A stretch of 64,000 nucleotides of DNA from Clostridia bacterium (lineage in GTDB: Bacteria > Bacillota > Clostridia > Lutisporales > Lutisporaceae): positions 310,001 through 374,000 of the forward strand of contig DASPIR010000023.1 in NCBI GenBank assembly GCA_035628995.1, in the 5' to 3' direction. The position numbers were made by a program, and so were the translations under genes. The number at the start of each line of letters is the position of its first letter. The first letter of the stretch is position 1. The notes under the pieces were generated by a model. It did no database searches, was not told the origin of the DNA, and saw only the letters and a program-made list of their open reading frames with translations. Shown piece after piece: positions 56,877-64,000 of the stretch.

Positions 56877-56909
56877 AATTATCCCCTCTAAAGTATAGAG
56901 GGGATAATT
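56877..56909. other. Strong intercistronic hairpin after the DUF3798 gene
   Basis: Perfect 14-bp stem AATTATCCCCTCTA / TAGAGGGGATAATT with a 5-base loop, 25 bases after the binding-protein stop. There is no T run on the minus strand, so it is not a classic terminator. The rest of this 138-base gap shows no gene. Confidence 0.75.
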
Positions 56910-56933
56910 TGAACTCCCTTTAGTGGTTAAAAA

Positions 56934-58178
56934 TTATTTTATTTTCAAATACTTTTCTGGCACTGGTGTGTTTGTTGATCCAGTATAACCCTTTCCAAAA
57001 ACGTAAGTGTCTTCAAGAACAAGCAAGTAATTCTTCATAACTTCGCCAGTCTTTACATCTGCATAGTTTGTAGTAATCCAGTTTCCGCCTGGTGTAAGAG
57101 TATTAAACGCTTCTATAACAGCCTTTGTATCATCTATCTTTGCTTTGCCGTCTATAACGTTTTTAGCAAATTCGCCAAGTGCTGCGGAATTACAATAGCT
57201 GAATGAGAAAGGAGCTACTGGAATTCTTCCTGATCCGCCCTTTGCTACAACAGCTTCTTCAATTTTCTTTGTGATTGCCGGGAAATCTCCTGCAACATCT
57301 TTAAGGTCAAGACTAAGTGCTGCTGGGAAACCTATCAAAGGAGTTGGTGTATCATTCTCACCATAGATAGCTCCGTTGTCTATTACCTGCTTAATCAATG
57401 GCTCTGAAAGTCCATCATTAGTTGTAAAGAAAGCTGAATCCTTGCCATACTTTGCAATAAGTGCAGGCATCATCTGAAGCAACTGAGCCTGAGCACCTGC
57501 AAGACCTATATCAGTAGCTGGGTCTGGAGCTGTTTCGAAAGCAAATGCTATGCCTAAATCTTTACAAGCTTCTTCCATTATTGCTCTTCTTCTTGCAAGA
57601 AGTTCAATACTCATATGACGTGGGAAGGAAATGTGAACAAAAGTCTTGGCTCCCATATCCTTAGCATTCTTAACCATGTAATAACCACGGGATATGTTAT
57701 CAACGTCAGAAATTAAATCTGCAGCTTTTGAAATAACATTCGGGTCTTCCTGTGGCATGCCAACTAACAATAAAATGTCAGGTCTTTTTTCTCTTATCTG
57801 CTGGAAAGCAGGAGCTGTTCCGCCAACGCCCTGGTTAACTACTATTGCCTTCATATCTGGGTCGTCAGCAAGACCTGCAATAACTGATATTGTAGTTTCA
57901 AGCTCTGATGCGAAGTTGTCCGGATATGTAACATGCTTTATCATACCGCCATCTTTTACATCGCCATACTTTTTAATAAGATATTCTGCACCTCTGGCTT
58001 CATCTTCAGCCTGTGAATATGTACCAGTAACAATACCTATGTGGTACTTCTGTGCTTCAGGTGCTGCTGCTGCTGGAGCCGCTGCTGCAGGTGCTGCTGC
58101 TTGCTCTGCTGGCTTAGCGCATGCTACAAGACTAAAAATAGTAACAAGTGCTAAAACTAAAGCTAATATTCTTTTCAT
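56934..58178 (-). CDS. DUF3798 binding lipoprotein
   Basis: 414 aa. Signal peptide with lipobox FSLVAC (Cys at about 20), an Ala/Pro spacer (EQAAAPAAAAPAAAAPEAQ), then a DUF3798 domain: YHIGIVTGTYSQAEDEARGA, IVVNQGVGGTAPAFQQIREK, KTFVHISFPRHMSIELLARR. The fold resembles BMP-type (nucleoside-binding) lipoproteins, but the ligand is unknown. ATG at 58178 follows GGAGGGG. First gene of the transporter operon; a 21-base palindrome is in its leader. Confidence 0.87.
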   Translation of the reverse strand: MKRILALVLALVTIFSLVACAKPAEQAAAPAAAAPAAAAPEAQKYHIGIVTGTYSQAEDEARGAEYLIKKYGDVKDGGMIKHVTYPDNFASELETTISVIAGLADDPDMKAIVVNQGVGGTAPAFQQIREKRPDILLLVGMPQEDPNVISKAADLISDVDNISRGYYMVKNAKDMGAKTFVHISFPRHMSIELLARRRAIMEEACKDLGIAFAFETAPDPATDIGLAGAQAQLLQMMPALIAKYGKDSAFFTTNDGLSEPLIKQVIDNGAIYGENDTPTPLIGFPAALSLDLKDVAGDFPAITKKIEEAVVAKGGSGRIPVAPFSFSYCNSAALGEFAKNVIDGKAKIDDTKAVIEAFNTLTPGGNWITTNYADVKTGEVMKNYLLVLEDTYVFGKGYTGSTNTPVPEKYLKIK

Positions 58179-58212
58179 TCTTTCCCCTCCACTTAATAAT
58201 TTTATTATTAGA

Positions 58213-58233
58213 CTGAAAAGCAATGCTTTTCAG
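58213..58233. promoter_or_regulatory. Palindrome in the DUF3798 leader
   Basis: Perfect 10-bp arms CTGAAAAGCA / TGCTTTTCAG around one base. A weak promoter pair (minus strand) TTGGTT - 17 - TATAGA lies just upstream, at about 58245-58275. Could be an operator for the neighbouring response regulator or an mRNA hairpin. The rest of the 217-base gap between the response-regulator and DUF3798 genes shows no gene and no clear terminator. Confidence 0.65.
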
Positions 58234-58395
58234 GTACTAATCTATACAAGTATGTATATTCACAACCAATCATAAAATACTATTACATTATCTCTTTGCT
58301 TATCGAGTTAAAAAATGCTTTTATAACTTAACTTGTTAATTTCGTGAATTATCGGATTATTCCTACTTTTATAACATATTTCTCTGAACTTTTTT

Positions 58396-59031
58396 TCAAA
58401 TCAGCTTATATTTGTTTTTAGGCCTTCCAATCTGACCATAAATAGGAACGATTTCTATCTTTTTTTCCTCAATCAAGTACTGTACATATCTGTGTACGGT
58501 CTGATATGCAAGGTTGAGACCATTGGTTATATCATCGATGGTAAGCCCCTCTCCCTTTTCTCTGAAATAATCGCATATAATACTCAAGGTTGCGGGACTT
58601 ATTCCTTTATCAATATATACCTGATGCTTTTCTTCAATATATTTCTGCTGAATTTCATTTATTCTCAAATTCATTTTTATGCGAGAAATTAAGTCTGGCG
58701 ATTTAATTGGTTTAATGGCAAAATCAGTTGCACCAGCTTCAATGAACTTTTCTGCAATTTCTTGTCTTTCGTCAACAGTCAGCACTAATATGGATACGGC
58801 ATTATCGAGCAGACGGATTTTTTTCACTGTAGTGAGTCCATCCCAATCGGGCATATGATAATCTACTATTGCCAGGTTCGGTTTATATGTTTTGCACAGC
58901 TCATAGCCCTGTCTTCCATTTGACGCAGTAACTGTCTCCCAGCCCCCATGCAGGCATATCTCCTGAATTGTATAAACAATGTCCGGCTCGTCATCTATTA
59001 TTACAATTTTGGGCATATTCATTTTTTTCAA
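58396..59031 (-). CDS. CitB/DcuR-type response regulator
   Basis: 211 aa. Receiver domain with Asp13/14, phospho-acceptor Asp57 (VDYHMPDWDG), Thr85, Lys108; C-terminal winged-helix (about 145-210) with EGLTIDDITNGLNLAYQTVH and GRPKNKYKL, as in citrate/dicarboxylate regulators. The start is TTG (59031), 8 bases after GGAGG. 21 bases after the kinase. Likely target: the adjacent DUF3798 promoter, inferred from adjacency. Confidence 0.88.
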   Translation of the reverse strand: MKKMNMPKIVIIDDEPDIVYTIQEICLHGGWETVTASNGRQGYELCKTYKPNLAIVDYHMPDWDGLTTVKKIRLLDNAVSILVLTVDERQEIAEKFIEAGATDFAIKPIKSPDLISRIKMNLRINEIQQKYIEEKHQVYIDKGISPATLSIICDYFREKGEGLTIDDITNGLNLAYQTVHRYVQYLIEEKKIEIVPIYGQIGRPKNKYKLI

Positions 59032-59051
59032 CTAAGTCACCTCCACATATG

Positions 59052-60446
59052 CTAATTACCTGATATTTGCAGGACTTCAACCGATGGCAGGAAAATCGTT
59101 GCTGTCGTTCCTATGTTCTCCTGACTTTGCACTTCAATTGTTCCATCATTGTCCATGAATATTCTTTTTGCAAAAGGCAGCCCCAATCCGGAAGTATTAT
59201 TTGTAGAATAACCTACCTCCCATATTAGCTGAAGATCCGATTCCTTTATGCCGATACCGTTGTCCTGCACAACTATATTAATTCCTCTTTCAGCTGCCAA
59301 TACCTCTAATTTTATCAATTTAAAGGGATGCCTGTAGGGAACTATGATTGCATTTTCAAGTATGTTTATTACCGCTCTGGCAATTCGTATTTTATTTACA
59401 TATATATCCGGAAGATTATCTTCAATATAGATTTCAAATTTAATCTTTTCATCCTCCAGGGGAAGCTGTGCTCTTATATAACTGATCAATTCCGTTACTT
59501 TAAGTCTCTGGTGTGAGGATTCATAGAGAAAGCTGGAAATCATTTCACTCATTCTCGTAACCGAGTTTTCAATTCGATTGCTGTATTCACTTAACTTATC
59601 CTGCCCACTGGCAGTAAGCAACAAGGAATTCAAACCGCGAATTGTCACAAGCGGTGTTTTCAAGTCATGCACCAAAGACTTGACCTCTTGATATACTCGG
59701 TTTTCCAGAGCTTTTGTTCTCATACTTCTTATTTCATTTTCTTTTTCGTAATTCTCCCGCATCATGTGAATGTTCCTGGAGTAGCTTATAAAAAGAGTAG
59801 CCGTAATGAAAGCCGATATAATAAAAGGAAGAAAAAATGCAGCCCCTGAAAAGTTCAACACCGTTTCAGAGTGCAAATATACGCCTGATATTTTAACACT
59901 GTACAGGATATCACTTTGTCCAAATCTGTAGACCGAAAAAATCGGCATGATGTTAAGCCAGTGAAATGCGAAAAAGACCTGTATGGACACTATAAACACC
60001 TGAATGAAGCTGTTAGTTTCCCCAAACAATTTTCCGAAAAGAAACAGCGTTATAAGCAGCGCTAATATTGTTGATACAGGCTCCCACGGAAGCTCAAATA
60101 TAAGAGAGTTTGTCCAATGTAAAAAAATAATTGTAATTAATGATACCAGAAAAATGTCAAATCGGCTTAACCAGTCCTTAAGTTTCGAATGAAAAATCAC
60201 CAGCATTGTTCCCATGAAAATAAAGGTGCTTTGAATTGCGTAGAGGAAGTTAATGGAGGCAGATGCAAGTATAAGATGTCCGCTGTCCCCTGTATTTATG
60301 GCTTCTCTTATCTTCTCTATAATATCAAACCATATAAGCTGAGAAAAGACAGGAAAAAGAAAACCGAGGCTGATAAGTAAAATGCCTCCTGTCATAAATG
60401 TTTTCGGATACTTTATCTCACTCATTTTTATTTCATTGGTTATCAT
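59052..60446 (-). CDS. Multi-pass membrane sensor histidine kinase
   Basis: 464 aa. About six membrane segments within the first 225 residues and no PAS or large outside domain; HisKA with His260 (LVHDLKTPLVTIRGL); HATPase with N-box AVINILENAI, G1 DNGIGI and G2 SGLGLPFAKRI. GAGG is 7 bases before the ATG at 60446. Since it has no binding domain of its own outside the cell, partner proteins encoded just upstream may sense the signal. Confidence 0.9.
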   Translation of the reverse strand: MITNEIKMSEIKYPKTFMTGGILLISLGFLFPVFSQLIWFDIIEKIREAINTGDSGHLILASASINFLYAIQSTFIFMGTMLVIFHSKLKDWLSRFDIFLVSLITIIFLHWTNSLIFELPWEPVSTILALLITLFLFGKLFGETNSFIQVFIVSIQVFFAFHWLNIMPIFSVYRFGQSDILYSVKISGVYLHSETVLNFSGAAFFLPFIISAFITATLFISYSRNIHMMRENYEKENEIRSMRTKALENRVYQEVKSLVHDLKTPLVTIRGLNSLLLTASGQDKLSEYSNRIENSVTRMSEMISSFLYESSHQRLKVTELISYIRAQLPLEDEKIKFEIYIEDNLPDIYVNKIRIARAVINILENAIIVPYRHPFKLIKLEVLAAERGINIVVQDNGIGIKESDLQLIWEVGYSTNNTSGLGLPFAKRIFMDNDGTIEVQSQENIGTTATIFLPSVEVLQISGN

Positions 60447-60491
60447 TATATGACCTCTTCCATTTCCTTGCTTATATAGCATTTCTGGTAA

Positions 60492-61091
60492 TCATCGAAA
60501 AGCTGAAGCAAAAGGCTCAGAAATATCGTTTACTTTATTTACAAGCGTCAATGGTATATCCCCATCCTTCGCCAGTTCAATCAGTATGCTCGCTCTACTT
60601 GACTCTCTCATCCCTACCAGATAATCTGTTTGTTTGCCTATAAGCCTTAGAAGCTCTTCTGTCTTATTGTCTTGAAGCTGCTCGCTCCCTATTACAACAG
60701 TCAAAACCGTCAATTTGTCTTCTTTTGCCTTTTGAAGAAGCTTCTCAATGCGTAACTTCTCTTCCTCGTAGCTTATGCCCTGCAGCTTCGCGCCCAAAGA
60801 ACTGTACCCTACCACAAACACAATTGTTTTAATATCCTTCAAATCCACATCCCTTGCCTGAGGCATAAAGAAGCTTCTGATCATTAATTGGTTTGAAATA
60901 TCACGAATAATATACGTGTCGGTGCTTTGCCCCGCAGAAGTGATAATAACTGGTGTATTCGCTATTGGCCGAGGCAGACCGGGAAGTGTAAATATTTTAG
61001 TCTCGCTTTTTTCCGTGAAGGGCATATTTGTTAAGATAAGCAGAATGATGAGGGTTGCCAGTAGTATTGCTCTAATAAACTTTTGTTTCAT
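60492..61091 (-). CDS. DUF6305-like membrane-anchored protein
   Basis: 199 aa. One N-terminal membrane helix (about 7-23), then an extracytoplasmic alpha/beta domain with TPVIITSAGQSTDTYIIRD (about 49-67), TIVFVVGYSSLGAKLQGIS and a C-terminal helix-strand part. The TSAGQS motif resembles DUF6305, a family with no known function. It lies between the binding lipoprotein and the kinase, 45-46 bases from the kinase start. A role in signal relay is inferred from position. Confidence 0.6.
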   Translation of the reverse strand: MKQKFIRAILLATLIILLILTNMPFTEKSETKIFTLPGLPRPIANTPVIITSAGQSTDTYIIRDISNQLMIRSFFMPQARDVDLKDIKTIVFVVGYSSLGAKLQGISYEEEKLRIEKLLQKAKEDKLTVLTVVIGSEQLQDNKTEELLRLIGKQTDYLVGMRESSRASILIELAKDGDIPLTLVNKVNDISEPFASAFR

Positions 61092-61115
61092 AGTTTTCCA
61101 CCTGCTGCCCTTTCA

Positions 61116-62747
61116 TCACTCTAAATCAATGTCGACGTTCTCCAAGGACTCAACACCTGTCATATGTGGTGCATATCCCTTTACCGACAACCGTGCCGCC
61201 AATGCCGGCATGGTATGTACCAGCGGAACTGAAGGTGCATCATAATTCACCATTTCCTGCACGCTTCTATAAAGGCTTCTTCTGAAAACCATGTTGCTGG
61301 TTTGTCTTGCTTGAGCCAGCAGCTGATCTACTTCTTTACTCCTATAGAAAGAGTAGTTGCCGGCCAGTCCAGGTTTGGCATTTTCAGAAGCCAGCAAAGT
61401 GTATAAGAAATTGTCTGGATCGGTAAAGTCTCCAGTCCAGCCAATTAGAGCCATCTGGTGTTCACCATCGTGTATCTTCGCAAGATATTCATTTAAACTG
61501 AACACCTTAATTTCCGCGTCAATATTTACCTGCTTAAGGTTATCTTTAATGAACTGTGCTGTCTCCAAAGGCTTTGGGAAATAATCCCTTGCCGCATCCA
61601 TTACCCATAATGTTGTTTTAAAGCCATTGGGGAAACCTGCTTTTGCCAATAGCTGACTGGATTTTTCCGGGTTGTATTCATAGGACTCCAAATTATCATT
61701 ATAACCCCAAAGGAAGGGCGGGATATATGTTTTGGCAGGTTTAGCCAAATTGTCAAATACATCATTTATCAGTTTTTCTTTATCGATAGCATGGTTGATA
61801 GCTACCCTAACCTCTCGTACATTAAAAGGTAACTTTTCATTATTCATAGCTAAATAACCGACATTAAAGCTAGGTCTCAGATATAAATACAAATTGGGAT
61901 CATATTTAATATCTGCAATATCGTCAGGACTTAGGTTATCCGCAATATGGATTGAGCCTTGTCTCAACTCATCCAGCCTATCTTTGCTTAAGGGAATAAC
62001 CCTAAACTCCACTTCGTTGACCTTGGCAGCATAGTTCCAATACTTGTCATTTCTTATGAGAGTAATGTTCTTACCCCGTTCCCAGCTTTTAAAAATAAAA
62101 GGTCCGGTTCCAACAGGATGCTCGTATGTGTCCACTCCATATTTCATTATGTTTCCAGGGCTTGATATGCCAAATACCGGCATTGCCAACGCGTTTAAAA
62201 ACGGAGCATAAGGCTTATTAAGCTTTATTTCTACGGAATAATCCGAAATTGCTGTCACACTTTTTACAAAACCAGGGAAACCGCCGAATATATAATTCCA
62301 ATAGCTGAATGAGCCATTGTGATATGTGTTATCAATGTCCATCCATCGCTGGAAATTAAAAACAACAGCTTGCGCGTTGAAAACAGTATCGTCATGAAAT
62401 TTTATTCCCTGGCGCAGCTTGAATACCCAGGTGAGTCCATCCTCACTTGATTTCCAGCTTTCAGCCAGGCAGGGAACAATTTGATCTCCCTCTTTTTCAC
62501 TCTTTACCAAGGTTTCTAATACGTTAACCGTCACTTTGAAGGAATCCATATCAGTAGTGCTAGCAGGGTCCAAGCTGACCGAATCATTGGCACGGCCTAT
62601 AACAAGCGTTTTTCCCGTATCACCATGGCTGATGTAGTTAATATCCCACCCTCCCCGGCTGGTTGTCTCTTTTACGCATCCCGACATGAAAGCGATAATA
62701 AATGCAGTCATAGAAAATATTAGAAATAGTTTATTACCTTTTTTCAT
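61116..62747 (-). CDS. Oligopeptide-type (SBP_bac_5) binding lipoprotein
   Basis: 543 aa. Signal peptide with lipobox FMSGC (Cys at about 24). SBP_bac_5 domain: LAESWKSSEDGLTWVFKLRQ, GIKFHDDTVFNAQAVVFNFQ, GTGPFIFKSWERGKNITLIR, RVAINHAIDKEKLI. Such proteins deliver peptides or similar ligands to Dpp/Opp transporters, but no matching permease or ATPase is adjacent. It is 24 bases from the DUF6305-like gene. ATG at 62747 follows GGGGTGAAGAC. Confidence 0.9.
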   Translation of the reverse strand: MKKGNKLFLIFSMTAFIIAFMSGCVKETTSRGGWDINYISHGDTGKTLVIGRANDSVSLDPASTTDMDSFKVTVNVLETLVKSEKEGDQIVPCLAESWKSSEDGLTWVFKLRQGIKFHDDTVFNAQAVVFNFQRWMDIDNTYHNGSFSYWNYIFGGFPGFVKSVTAISDYSVEIKLNKPYAPFLNALAMPVFGISSPGNIMKYGVDTYEHPVGTGPFIFKSWERGKNITLIRNDKYWNYAAKVNEVEFRVIPLSKDRLDELRQGSIHIADNLSPDDIADIKYDPNLYLYLRPSFNVGYLAMNNEKLPFNVREVRVAINHAIDKEKLINDVFDNLAKPAKTYIPPFLWGYNDNLESYEYNPEKSSQLLAKAGFPNGFKTTLWVMDAARDYFPKPLETAQFIKDNLKQVNIDAEIKVFSLNEYLAKIHDGEHQMALIGWTGDFTDPDNFLYTLLASENAKPGLAGNYSFYRSKEVDQLLAQARQTSNMVFRRSLYRSVQEMVNYDAPSVPLVHTMPALAARLSVKGYAPHMTGVESLENVDIDLE

Positions 62748-62785
62748 GTCTTCACCCCATAATGAAATGTGCACAGATATTTGTT

Positions 62786-62797
62786 GTGCTAAAGCAC
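62786..62797. promoter_or_regulatory. Small inverted repeat in the binding-lipoprotein leader
   Basis: GTGCT-AA-AGCAC, about 20 bases downstream of the predicted transcription start of the gene at 62747. Possible operator or hairpin. Confidence 0.35.
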
Positions 62798-62816
62798 CTG
62801 CATGTCCACTAATATG

Positions 62817-62845
62817 ATTGTAGCTTAAATTAATTAAAAAATCAA
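62817..62845 (-). promoter_or_regulatory. Promoter of the binding lipoprotein/two-component unit
   Basis: Minus strand -35 TTGATT (62845-62840), 17 bases, -10 TACAAT (62822-62817). It sits just past the thrS terminator, with the -35 inside its T-rich tail. Confidence 0.55.
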
Positions 62846-62911
62846 AAAATTTGGTGAAAGAAAGACAGTAAGAAGCTTGCCAATCGGTTTAGCTTATTAC
62901 TGTCTTTCTTT
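62840..62911 (-). terminator. Terminator after thrS
   Basis: Perfect 15-bp stem AAAGAAAGACAGTAA (62857-62871) / TTACTGTCTTTCTTT (62897-62911) followed on the minus strand by a T-rich tail (AAATTTTTTGATTTTTT). Confidence 0.85.
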
Positions 62912-62952
62912 AGCAGTAAATGATTCTTACTACTATATATTTATATATTTGT

Positions 62953-64000
62953 TTATTTGTTTATTTTGTTTTCTATTTCCTTTGTGATTTGAGCGAGAAA
63001 TTCCTCAAACTGCATTACTCCCTTGTCTCCTTCTTTTCTGTCTCTAACTGCAACAGACTCTGTCTCCATTTCCTTATCGCCTACTACAAGCATATAGGGA
63101 ATTTTCTGCATCTGAGCTTCCCTGATCTTATAACCCACCTTCTCATTCCTTGTATCAGCTTCTGCACGCAGTTCGAGCTTTTCAAGCCTTTCCTTAAGCT
63201 TCTCAGCATAATCCTTCTGCTTTTCTGATATAGGAAGTATCATTATTTGTACTGGAGCCAGCCACAGGGGGAATGCACCAGCAAAATGCTCTGTGAGTAT
63301 TGCTATGAACCTTTCTATGCTTCCGAAAATAACTCTGTGTATCATAACGGGTCTGTGCTTCTCTCCGTCTGCTCCTACATAAGTAAGGTCAAAACGTTCA
63401 GGCATCTGCATATCCAATTGAATAGTACCACACTGCCAAGTACGTCCTATGCTGTCCTTCAAATGGAAATCGATTTTGGGTCCGTAGAAGGCTCCATCCC
63501 CTTCGTTTATCTTATAAGGCTTGCCAAGGGAATCCAGAGCATCTCTCAGTGCGTCTGTAGCCATATCCCACGATTCTATTGTCCCAATAAATTTCTCAGG
63601 TCTTGTTGAAAGCTCCATATTATATTCAAAACCAAACAGGCTGTAGAAGGAATCAATCATTTTCGCTACGCCTATTATTTCTTCTTTTATTTGTGAAGGC
63701 ATCATGAATATATGAGCATCATCCTGTGTAAAGCATCTTACTCTCATAAGACCATGCAAAGCTCCAGCGAGCTCGTGTCTGTGGACCAAGCCCAGTTCTG
63801 CCATCCTTATAGGAAGCTCCTTATAGCTGTGCATCTGTCTCGCGTACATCAGCATCCCACCTGGACAGTTCATCGGTTTTATTGCATAGTTGTTCTCATC
63901 AATAGTCGTAAAATACATATTTTCTTTATACTTATCCCAATGTCCTGATCTATGCCACAAATCTTCATTCAGTATAACTGGTGTCTTAACTTCGAGATAC
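62953..64000 (-). CDS. thrS: Threonyl-tRNA synthetase, C-terminal part (runs off window)
   Basis: About 349 C-terminal residues of a roughly 640 aa class II enzyme. The frame continues past an internal TTG at 63960 to the window edge (YLEVKTPVILNEDLWHRSGHWDKY). Catalytic-core zinc ligand Cys in MNCPGGMLMYARQM, motif 2 RMAELGLVHRHELAGALHGL-type segment, motif 3 GSIERFIAILTEH, and the C-terminal anticodon-binding domain. The T-box often found upstream of thrS would be outside the window. Confidence 0.96.
   Translation of the reverse strand, partial: YLEVKTPVILNEDLWHRSGHWDKYKENMYFTTIDENNYAIKPMNCPGGMLMYARQMHSYKELPIRMAELGLVHRHELAGALHGLMRVRCFTQDDAHIFMMPSQIKEEIIGVAKMIDSFYSLFGFEYNMELSTRPEKFIGTIESWDMATDALRDALDSLGKPYKINEGDGAFYGPKIDFHLKDSIGRTWQCGTIQLDMQMPERFDLTYVGADGEKHRPVMIHRVIFGSIERFIAILTEHFAGAFPLWLAPVQIMILPISEKQKDYAEKLKERLEKLELRAEADTRNEKVGYKIREAQMQKIPYMLVVGDKEMETESVAVRDRKEGDKGVMQFEEFLAQITKEIENKINK

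Noticed and set aside
62748-62952. T-box element controlling the binding-lipoprotein gene
   Set aside because: The strong hairpin here is placed as the thrS terminator; no T-box sequence or specifier loop seen.

Overview
This is a 64 kb stretch of chromosome from a low-GC (about 38-40 % by eye), motile, Gram-positive anaerobe of the class Clostridia. Supporting signs are strong GGAGG ribosome sites, CodY, FliY with CheC and CheD, HslVU next to codY, and the codY - flagellar/chemotaxis operon - rpsB order known from Bacillus subtilis. The genus cannot be named from sequence alone. Every convincing protein gene is on the minus strand, so transcription runs from high to low coordinates. I see no tRNA, rRNA, CRISPR array, insertion sequence or prophage.

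Region 1 (64.0-51.6 kb): the C-terminal part of thrS and its terminator, then a sensory/transport locus. It has an oligopeptide-type binding lipoprotein with no ABC partners, a membrane-anchored DUF6305-like protein, a multi-pass histidine kinase and a CitB-type response regulator. After a 217-base gap holding a perfect 21-base palindrome come a DUF3798 binding lipoprotein, a double-domain ABC ATPase, two permeases and an M20 (PepV-type) dipeptidase. The substrate is unknown. This is the best candidate in the window for an undescribed system.

Region 2 (51.5-37.1 kb): infC-rpmI-rplT, with a consensus promoter, an attenuator-like leader and an AUA start for infC; potassium uptake (trkH/ktrB, trkA/ktrA); an RNA methyltransferase; comM; a DUF1232 gene; dprA, topA and trmFO; then hslV, hslU and codY.

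Region 3 (36.8-2.9 kb): an almost uninterrupted flagellar/chemotaxis operon of about 34 kb: flgBC-fliEFGHIJ-motE-fliK-flgD-TIGR02530-flgE-flbD-motAB-fliLMY-cheY-fliOPQR-flhBAFG-pilZ-cheBAWCD-membrane protein-sigD-fapA-two small genes-MltG-like gene. A terminator lies at 2879-2902. It builds the basal body, export gate, hook, motor, switch and core chemotaxis pathway. Filament genes (fliC, fliD, flgKL), cheR and receptors must be elsewhere. Compared with B. subtilis, motAB, a PilZ gene and a TIGR02530 gene are inserted, and the swrB position is expanded to four genes.

Region 4 (2.7-0 kb): rpsB-tsf-pyrH-frr, with a promoter, a leader hairpin and terminators.

Three intergenic sites (2.7, 39.8 and 51.5 kb) carry members of one repeat family: opposed tandem arrays of a 7-base unit, GTTNCGN, around a spacer with a conserved TTCTTCGAAGCC core. 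The third copy looks like a deletion derivative.
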